This document shows positions 8,194-15,400 of a stretch of DNA of 64,000 nt, one piece after another (position 1 is the first letter of the stretch; each line of letters opens with the position of its first letter). The translations under genes were made by a program, and so were the position numbers. The DNA comes from Candidatus Omnitrophota bacterium (GTDB taxonomy: Bacteria > Omnitrophota > Gorgyraeia > Zapsychrales > Zapsychraceae): the NCBI GenBank assembly GCA_020632495.1, contig JACKFL010000006.1, forward strand, positions 1,240,001 to 1,304,000, written 5' to 3'. The notes beneath the pieces are model-generated. The model ran no database searches. It was given only the letters and a program-made list of their open reading frames with translations, and was not told where the DNA came from.

Positions 8194-10488
8194 TCATAAT
8201 TCCTGATAAGACGTTAGCGGCTGGGCCTCTTTGGCCACCCGGCGCGAACCGGCTACCACGCATTGCCCCAGCGCGATGCCGCCGTCATTAGGCGGCACCA
8301 ACTGCGGCCAATACACCTGATAATGCTGCTCCCGCAAGCGGTCGATGAGCCGTTCCGTAAGATACTTATTTTGAAAACACCCTCCGCTGAGGACCACACG
8401 TTCTTCGCCGACCCGGTGGGCGACTCCGACCGCCATCTCCACCAGCGTGTTCTGAAATGCGGTAGCGATGACCCCGGGGGCGATCCCGGCGCGGAGATCC
8501 TCAATCAAGGCTTTTAACATGGGGCGCCAATCCACCTCTCCGTGCCCGATCCGGAAGGGATAGTGGTCCGAATGCAGGTGGTCGTAACCGGCAAACTCCA
8601 GCCGCTGAGCGGCCTGGCCTTCAAAATGATTGACTGTCGCCAGGCCTGTCAACGCGGCCACGGCATCAAAGAGTCGTCCGGCACTGGAGGTTGCGGGGGC
8701 CGCGGTGCCGTTCTCCAGGAGGCGCAACATATTTTTGAGGGCCGGACGGGTAAACGCCTGCAGGACGGCCAAATCGTCATAGACCGCGAAATCTCGTCGG
8801 GCATAGGCCCACAACAGCCCCAAAGCGGCGCGGCGCGGTTCGCGGACCGCCTGTTCGCCGCCCGGGAGCGGAAAAGTCCGCAGGTGATACACCCGGCGGT
8901 AATCGGTCTCGTCGCAGCTCAGAAACTCCCCTCCCCACACCGTTCCGTCATCTCCCCAACCGGTCCCGTCCCAGCAGATGCCGAGCACCCGTCCGCTGAT
9001 ATTGTTTTCGGCCATGCAGGCCGCGATATGCGCATGATGATGCTGAACCGCCTCGGTATCTGCCGACATAGTATTCGCCAGACGCGTGGCGAGATAATCA
9101 GGATGTTTGTCGCACGCTAATGGCGGCTCGGTCATACCGTAGATACGTTGAAAATCATACAGGACCGATTTATAAGTCTGCCAAGTCTGCGGATTCTCGA
9201 GGTCGCCGATATGTTGGCTGACAAACACATTGCGCCCCTTTGCCACGGCGATCGTGGACTTCAGCTGACCTCCGCATCCGACCATATCCGCGAGCGGATG
9301 GCCGACCGTAATCGGCAATGGCGCATAGCCGCGCGCCCGGCGCAGGACCATGGGACGGCCGTGAATCATACGAACGATGGAGTCGTCGGCATGGCGGACA
9401 ATGGGCCGGTCATGCACCAGCAAGCAGTCACAGACATGACTCAGACGTTCGAGCGCATCCATTTCGTCGATACAGATCGGTTCTTCCGCGATATTAGCAC
9501 TGGTGGCGATCAGCGGTCGGCCCACACGCCGCATGATAAGTTGATGCAGCGGCGTGTATGGCAATATTACTCCCCAATACGGATTCGCCGGCGCGACATT
9601 ATCGGCCAGCAAGGCCCCCTCTTTCTTCGGCAACAAAACGATCGGGGCCTCCGGCGACATCAACAGGTGACGTTCCTTTTGGGTGACGTAACTCAAGCGT
9701 TCAGCCCAGTCGATATCCGGGCACATCACGGCAAGCGGCTTTTGATCGTGCCCCTTCCGTTGCCGCAGTCGCGCGACCGCCTCACTGTTGGCCGCATCGG
9801 CCATGAGGTGAAACCCGCTCAACCCCTTCACCATAACGATCTGCCCGGCCAAAAGACGGACAACGGCTTCCTCGAGGGCCTCGTTTCGTTTACAAAGCAC
9901 TTCCCCGCAACAATCCCACAACGCCAGCTGCGGACCGCACTTGGGACAGGCATTGGGTTGCGCATGAAACCGCCGATCGGTCGGTTGCTCATACTCAGCT
10001 TGACATTCCGGGCACATCGTAAATCCACTCATCGATGTGTGAGGACGGTCATACGGCAGGCCGTAGATGATGCTGTAACGCGGTCCGCAGTGCGTGCAAT
10101 TGGTAAACGGGTATTCAAAGCGGCGGTTAGCAGCATCTAACACCTCACTCAAACAATAAGGACAGGTGGCGACATCCGGCAGGATCAGGGCCGACGGTTC
10201 TCCGCCAACAGGACTGGCTCGGATCTCGAACGACTCATACCCGAGCGGATCGAGATAGGTATACTGCAGACTTTGAATGTAGGCATGCGGCGGCACGGCC
10301 GTCTGCAACTGCCTTAGGAAACGTTCCAGCTGCTCATCACTCCCTTCGATCTCGATGGTGACTCCGGCTGAGGTGTTTTGGATATACCCGGTGAGATTCA
10401 GGGCGCACGCATGGCGGTAAACATAGGGGCGAAAACCCACCCCCTGCACCAGTCCCAGAACTTTTATACCGATCCGTTTAGTCGCCAT
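8194..10488 (-). CDS. hypF: Carbamoyltransferase HypF
   Basis: HypF makes carbamoyl-adenylate from carbamoyl phosphate and ATP and loads HypE. I chose the ATG at 10488 (MATKRIGIKV) because GCGAGG lies 5 nt upstream and the acylphosphatase fold starts there; the GTG at 10569 would add 27 unrelated residues. The 764-residue protein has an acylphosphatase domain (VQGVGFRPYVYRHA, about residues 14-27), paired CxxC zinc fingers (CPYCLSE, CTHCGPRY, CPECQAEY, CPKCGP), a YrdC-like adenylation domain (KGLSGFHLMADA onwards), and a Kae1-like C-terminal domain with QHHHAHIAACMAE. It is the first recognisable enzyme gene of the operon. Confidence 0.97.
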   Translation of the reverse strand: MATKRIGIKVLGLVQGVGFRPYVYRHACALNLTGYIQNTSAGVTIEIEGSDEQLERFLRQLQTAVPPHAYIQSLQYTYLDPLGYESFEIRASPVGGEPSALILPDVATCPYCLSEVLDAANRRFEYPFTNCTHCGPRYSIIYGLPYDRPHTSMSGFTMCPECQAEYEQPTDRRFHAQPNACPKCGPQLALWDCCGEVLCKRNEALEEAVVRLLAGQIVMVKGLSGFHLMADAANSEAVARLRQRKGHDQKPLAVMCPDIDWAERLSYVTQKERHLLMSPEAPIVLLPKKEGALLADNVAPANPYWGVILPYTPLHQLIMRRVGRPLIATSANIAEEPICIDEMDALERLSHVCDCLLVHDRPIVRHADDSIVRMIHGRPMVLRRARGYAPLPITVGHPLADMVGCGGQLKSTIAVAKGRNVFVSQHIGDLENPQTWQTYKSVLYDFQRIYGMTEPPLACDKHPDYLATRLANTMSADTEAVQHHHAHIAACMAENNISGRVLGICWDGTGWGDDGTVWGGEFLSCDETDYRRVYHLRTFPLPGGEQAVREPRRAALGLLWAYARRDFAVYDDLAVLQAFTRPALKNMLRLLENGTAAPATSSAGRLFDAVAALTGLATVNHFEGQAAQRLEFAGYDHLHSDHYPFRIGHGEVDWRPMLKALIEDLRAGIAPGVIATAFQNTLVEMAVGVAHRVGEERVVLSGGCFQNKYLTERLIDRLREQHYQVYWPQLVPPNDGGIALGQCVVAGSRRVAKEAQPLTSYQEL

Positions 10489-10513
10489 ATCGGCCTCGCT
10501 TCTTTGGTCTTCG

Positions 10514-10696
10514 TCACGGGGCTTTGCGTTTGTGTCTTTCCGCAGGATGCGGTTGATTCTTGCCGGCACACCAAATCAGTCCGAACAGGAGAAAACTGCC
10601 GGCGGTCAGTAAGGTCAAATTCAAGATAGCCCGATCGTCCAGGTGGATGCCGCCGCAGTGTGCCAAATAAGTCAGGGTTAGATGAGAGACGTTCAT
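10514..10696 (-). CDS. Small one-TM membrane protein leading the hyp operon
   Basis: This 60-residue ORF lies between a well-formed promoter (about 10.8 kb) and hypF, ending 25 nt before the hypF start. Residues about 22-45 (AILNLTLLTAGSFLLFGLIW) form one hydrophobic membrane segment, followed by a short basic tail. An AGGA stretch lies about 13 nt upstream of the ATG, which is a loose ribosome binding site. I do not recognise a family. Position suggests a role in, or at least co-expression with, hydrogenase maturation; it could also be an untranslated leader that happens to be open. Confidence 0.5.
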   Translation of the reverse strand: MNVSHLTLTYLAHCGGIHLDDRAILNLTLLTAGSFLLFGLIWCAGKNQPHPAERHKRKAP

Positions 10697-10782
10697 GGTT
10701 TTTTCCGTTTCCTAAGTAGGTTTTACGGTTACCCGGGGCCCTTTCGGCTCCCCGCCCGAATCGTGAATTATTTCACATATCT

Positions 10783-10817
10783 ACATGCTATTATACATTA
10801 ATACATGTATAAGTCAA
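10783..10817 (-). promoter_or_regulatory. Sigma-70-type promoter of the hyp/nifJ operon, with a palindrome in the spacer
   Basis: On the minus strand TTGACT (10817-10812) and a perfect TATAAT (10795-10790) are separated by 16 bp, giving a predicted start near 10783 and a leader of about 87 nt before the small membrane-protein ORF. The spacer contains the perfect 10-bp palindrome ATACATGTAT (10801-10810), well placed for a repressor. The leader is rich in G/C and can pair GGGG with CCCC around 10735-10756. Confidence 0.65.
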
Positions 10818-10851
10818 TATGGCCGGGTGTTTTATCGGCGCGGTTGGGGGT

Positions 10852-11415
10852 CTAGAGTTGCTGCTCGGTGATGATATTTCCGGACTTGATGTCAAAGGTG
10901 TATTCGACGTTATCAATCGTTTTCAACTTAAACAGGTAACGAAAAGTATCGAATTCGGGGTCCCGCCGGCTCCAGTAGTAGTGGCTCATCGATGGCAGAA
11001 TTTGTGCCGGATCCTTGACCAGCTGTTTAGTGCTGTAGGAGCGGATCAGCTGGCCGCGGTGGTAAAAGGCGATCGCGAGATGATTCTCGGATAGTTCATG
11101 TCCGCGCGGCCAGTTGCCGTAACGTACTAAATATTGACCGTCATGCGTCAAATAGACCCGGTTGGAATACCAGCCGGAAGTCTGCCACAGGACCTCATCC
11201 CCCGCCTCCGAAAGCACTTGGTAGCATATACCGTGGCCTTTTTCACGATCGAGTGGACTTTCCGGTATCATTTTGAAGTAAAAATGCCCGTTGGCCGAGG
11301 CCCGCACAAACGGTACCGGCAAAGACTCATCATCGGCTCCCGCACGGTTACCCGTCAAAAGGATGACGGATATCATCAGCGTTTGAGCAAAAATCGTGAT
11401 CAGCAGTTTTTTCAT
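10852..11415 (-). CDS. Secreted protein of unknown function
   Basis: I placed the start at ATG 11415 (MKKLLITIF), which has GGAAGG 5-6 nt upstream; a start at 11469 would put 18 non-signal residues in front. The first 26 residues or so form a signal peptide (hydrophobic core then NRAGAD), so the 187-residue product is exported, presumably to the periplasm. The rest is mixed beta-type sequence rich in aromatic residues (YFKMIPES, WYSNRVYLTHDGQYLVRYGNWPRG). I recognise no family. It overlaps the upstream zinc-ribbon membrane gene by 4 nt (ATGA), so the two are probably co-translated. Confidence 0.7.
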   Translation of the reverse strand: MKKLLITIFAQTLMISVILLTGNRAGADDESLPVPFVRASANGHFYFKMIPESPLDREKGHGICYQVLSEAGDEVLWQTSGWYSNRVYLTHDGQYLVRYGNWPRGHELSENHLAIAFYHRGQLIRSYSTKQLVKDPAQILPSMSHYYWSRRDPEFDTFRYLFKLKTIDNVEYTFDIKSGNIITEQQL

Positions 11416-11741
11416 ATATCCTTCCTTTTGGTGCGGATTTCTTTGCACTTCCATTGAGTATGTTGACATTCGGGACAGCGACCGCGGCGAAAATGTTCAA
11501 ACTCCATGCTCCGGCAATACTCCCGCAGGAAAAGTGAAGCGCCGATCACGACAGCCGCAAACAGGACCGCGACCGTGCCGATCCGCAGCAGTTGCGGCCA
11601 CGAACGGCAAAGTGACCATCCGTAATAGCTGATAAACATCGCGGGAAACAAGGCAAACAGCGGCCATACCCAGGATTTTTGGCTTAATAGTCCGGGTTCT
11701 TGCTTTTGGTAACCGCATTTTTGACAGATCAAAAGCAGCAT
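11412..11741 (-). CDS. Small membrane protein with zinc-ribbon-type CxxC pairs
   Basis: The 109-residue product has an N-terminal CQKC (residues 6-9), two hydrophobic segments (about 25-43 and 54-73) and a C-terminal CPECQHTQWKC cluster. Two CxxC pairs at either end of a two-TM hairpin suggest one shared cytoplasmic zinc site. No family is recognised. The stop overlaps the start of the secreted 187-residue protein by 4 nt. A promoter with TATAAT lies at 11783-11788 just upstream. Confidence 0.65.
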   Translation of the reverse strand: MLLLICQKCGYQKQEPGLLSQKSWVWPLFALFPAMFISYYGWSLCRSWPQLLRIGTVAVLFAAVVIGASLFLREYCRSMEFEHFRRGRCPECQHTQWKCKEIRTKRKDI

Positions 11742-11762
11742 GAAGTTTGTTCAATCCGGCGT

Positions 11763-11811
11763 GTGTCCGGACACTTTTTGGGATTATATCTTCGCCGGCG
11801 GCTAAAAGCAA
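11763..11811 (-). promoter_or_regulatory. Promoter and start-site palindrome before the zinc-ribbon/secreted pair
   Basis: On the minus strand TTGCTT (about 11811-11806) and TATAAT (11788-11783) are 17 bp apart. The perfect 12-bp palindrome GTGTCCGGACAC (11763-11774) covers the expected transcription start and first transcribed bases, a classic repressor position. Its half site, TGTCC, is the same word repeated upstream of gspD at 21025-21059. Confidence 0.5.
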
Positions 11812-11836
11812 GAAGCCATCCCGGAGATTGCGCCGG

Positions 11837-12259
11837 CTAACGGCTGTCGGTGGGCAGATTGACGAGCGTATAGAGTTTGTCCAACAACTCGGAGTTATCA
11901 AAGGGTTTTGCGAGAAACTGGTCGACTCCGATCCCCGGCAGCTTGCCGGCCTCCACATCGGATATCATACCGGATATGGCAAATATCTTGACGCCTTTTC
12001 CCACCTCTTCCGTACGGATCCGCCGGCACAACTCATATCCGTCCAGACCCGGCATACGGATATCCATGATAATCACATCCGGCTGCCATTCCTTGAACCT
12101 CATCATGGCCATGAACCCGTCGCAGGCCGTGCGAATCTCAAAATTGTCGGTTAGCGCCAGCAGCCGGGTAATGGCGTTCACCATTTCCTTATCATCATCA
12201 ACGATAAGGACACGATGCAGTTTGGTGTTTGAGCGCGGAAAAGATGGCTCCTGATTCAT
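11837..12259 (-). CDS. Stand-alone response regulator receiver (CheY-like)
   Basis: The 140-residue protein is a single receiver domain preceded by about 14 residues of linker. Acidic pocket Asp21/Asp22, phosphoacceptor Asp66 (VIIMDIRMPG), the Ser in FAISG and Lys118 (FLAKPF) are all present, so it should be phosphorylatable. There is no output domain and no adjacent kinase, so it probably acts by protein contact or in a phosphorelay. The receiver is clearly related to the one in the HTH-receiver protein at 34518-35123 (both share VLIVDDDK-M and DIRMPG). GGGAGGAATC precedes the ATG, a good ribosome binding site. Confidence 0.9.
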   Translation of the reverse strand: MNQEPSFPRSNTKLHRVLIVDDDKEMVNAITRLLALTDNFEIRTACDGFMAMMRFKEWQPDVIIMDIRMPGLDGYELCRRIRTEEVGKGVKIFAISGMISDVEAGKLPGIGVDQFLAKPFDNSELLDKLYTLVNLPTDSR

Positions 12260-12407
12260 GATTCCTCCCGACCGGTATCAGCGGCGGATACACATTCTCG
12301 CGCCGTATTCTCTGAATACTAGCCCGTCCCACAACAATCCTAAGTCATACGTAAGGTGGATGCGCATTATCCTTCAGGAACGACAGGTGAAACACGTGTC
12401 CCTGAGC

Positions 12408-15400
12408 TTAATCTTCCGTGCTGACTGCCCCCTGTTGGTCTACCAGGTAGTAAACGCCTTCGTAATAAATCCGCCACACCGGATAATAAAAGCTTCCCTG
12501 TGCATGGATCAGCTCCATTTCGGCTCCGTCCCGCATCTCCTTGATTATCCCCCGGCGCGCGCGCCGGTTGGAATCGGGCCGGATATACTGGGAGATCAAC
12601 CGCAGGGCCTGTCGCTTGCCTACCGGAAGATAACTCATGGGTTCCTTGACCCAAGTAACTTCCCTGAAAGCGCCGCTTTCCGCGTCAATCAAGGCGATGA
12701 TGACGGTCCGCTGACGCATTTGCCGTCGCAGCCTGCGTCGTTCTTCACGCGGAATCCGGTCAATCTGCTTTCCATCCTCACGCGTCAACTCGTCACCGGA
12801 TTCATTCAGCATACGCCCCTTGCGGAATCCGCTGCGCAATTCATGAACATTATCCGGATCAACCGGCAGTTCAAACGGAATCAGATAGTAGTCACCGCGT
12901 AATCCGTCTACGAAGATCGGTTTGCGCGGTATGGTCTGAACAAACAGCGCGGCAAACTCATCGTCGAACGGGACCAACTGTTCCTGTATCCCGGCGACTG
13001 CCGCTTCGATTAACGCGAAGGCATCTTCATCGAGATGGTCCCGTACATATACACTTTTTTGCGAGCCGTCCTCCATTTCCACAGTCTGAAGCTGCAGAAA
13101 ATTGCCCACGCGCTTTTTCAGACGTGGCGCGCTAGGCATAATCGTTACCTGACCGCTCTCATCTTGCGGCGGTTCCACGAGGGCCACATAGTGATTGTAC
13201 AGCGGATCATCCGGATTAATTCCGGTCAGCGGCATGTAGTACATCGTGGTGAATTGCTCCGCGGTCACGTAAGTGTCCTGACCGAGCCCCTGCGGATGCG
13301 GATCATTGATCCAGAAGCCGCAGATTCCGAAATCGGCGTTGCGGTAAGGATCGACCGTGGTTTGAATACCTTTAATAACGACCCAATAGTCATAATTCCC
13401 GTACAACGGAACGGCTCCGGGGACGTGGACCGGATACCCGTCGACGCCGTGGCCGTTGGGATTGTCGCCTCCCCCGCCGGCGGGATACGCCAGCCATTCG
13501 GCGATATCACGCAGCGCGTCCGCCAGAACCAGCCTGGCCTTCAACCCGAAATTATAGTGGAAGGGATCATACGGAGGATCCAGGTCCTGAATGGTCTGCC
13601 ACAGGCCCCAGCCGTCCAGGCGCAGCAGTTCCTGATTGACGGCATAATTCATCGGCTGTCCGTAAGTGTACAACAGGGCCTGCATGCTCAATTGAGGATC
13701 TTCCAATGCGGGAGGCCCTTCCGGATCATCAAATCGGTTCCACCAAATGTATTGCAGGATCATCTTTAACACGGCCGGCCCGCTGAACTGTTCGACCGGT
13801 TCGGTGCCATTGTCCAGGCTCTGGTGATAGGGGAACTTATGTACATTCAACGTGAACCCTTCCGCCACGATATAAATGGTGACGGTTTCCAGGTCGCTTA
13901 ATTGTCCGTCCGTAACGGTGAAAGTCACGTCGTACTCACCCGCGTCGCCCTTTTGCGTCTGCCATGTGAATTTCCTGTCGCCGGAGTCAAACACAGCCCC
14001 CTCCGGCAATGTATCTGCGCTGAAGGTCAGAGGATCTTCGTCCGGATCCGCACCGGAAACCTCAAACATCAGCATCCCGCCTTCCTTCACCGTACGATCA
14101 CCGATCGGATCCAGGACCGGCGGTGAATTGCCGGCCATCGCCTTGACCGTTACCGCAATCTCTTCGAAATCAGATTCCAGGCCGTCCGATACGGATACCG
14201 TCAGCGGATATGTCCCTGCGTCGCCCGTTTGCGGGTCCAGCAGCAATGCGTTACCGGAAAATGTCATCCACGGCTGCCCGCCGGTCACGTTGAATATCAG
14301 GCTGTCCCCGTCCGGATCGGACGCCGTGAAGTTCAATGTTCGCGATTCCCCCTCCGTCAGCATCTGATTGCCGACCGGATCGAGAACGGGCGGACCGTTT
14401 ATCTCTTCGACAGTGACCGTGACCGTCTCGGCATCCGTAAACTCTCCGTCACTGGCCGTAAACGTGAGCATGTAGATGCCGCTGCTTCCGGCGGGCGGAT
14501 TCCCGCTGAAGCTGAGGCCATTGAAGGTCATCCAACTTTCCAGACCCTCAGCCGTGACTACTACCCGATCAAGATCTGGGTCCGAGACTGTGATCCCGAT
14601 ACTGAATCCGCCGCCCTCCGGAACAACAATATTGCCGATACCGTCCAATACCGGAGGTCGGTTGATGTCATACACCGTCACCATCACGGTATCGTTGTCC
14701 TGCAAATCGCCGTCGCTGGCGATCACCGTCACCTCATAGGTCCCCGCATCGTCGAAGCCCGGATGCAAATTGAGAATATTGCCGCTGAAGCTCATCCAGG
14801 GCAGGAGATTCTCCGCCGAGTACGAGATGCTGTCCCCGTCCGGATCAGTGGCCGATACCGATACATTCAGATTCTGGCCTTCATTGACGAATTGATCTCC
14901 GGTGGGAGCCAGCTCCGGGGCCTGATTGACGTCCCCGACCGAAACCGTAATCGTTTCTTCGTCCGTAAATTCGCCATCACTGGCGGTGAAGGTCACCTGA
15001 TAATTTCCGGCATCACCGGCCAGCGGATTGGCCGTAAAGGCGGCTCCGTCGAAGCTCATCCACGGCTCCAGACCGCCATCCGTGATCGTCACCGTGTCGC
15101 CGTCCGGATCCGTGGCGGTTATCGAAAGCGTCAGATTGCCGCCCTCATCCACGCTCTGATTGCCGATATTATTCAGGACGGGTGGCCGGTTAACATCATT
15201 TACGGTCAACATCACGGTTTCTTCGTCAGTGAATTCTCCGTCCGACACGATCACCGTCACGGTATATATGCCCGCGTCGTCAAATCCGGGAGCTGCCGAC
15301 ACCATATCACCGTTGAGCGTCAGCCAGGCAGGTTGGTTTATTATTGAGAAGGTTAAGCTGTCTCCGTCCGGATCGGCAGCTGTGAGCGTCCCTTCACCGG

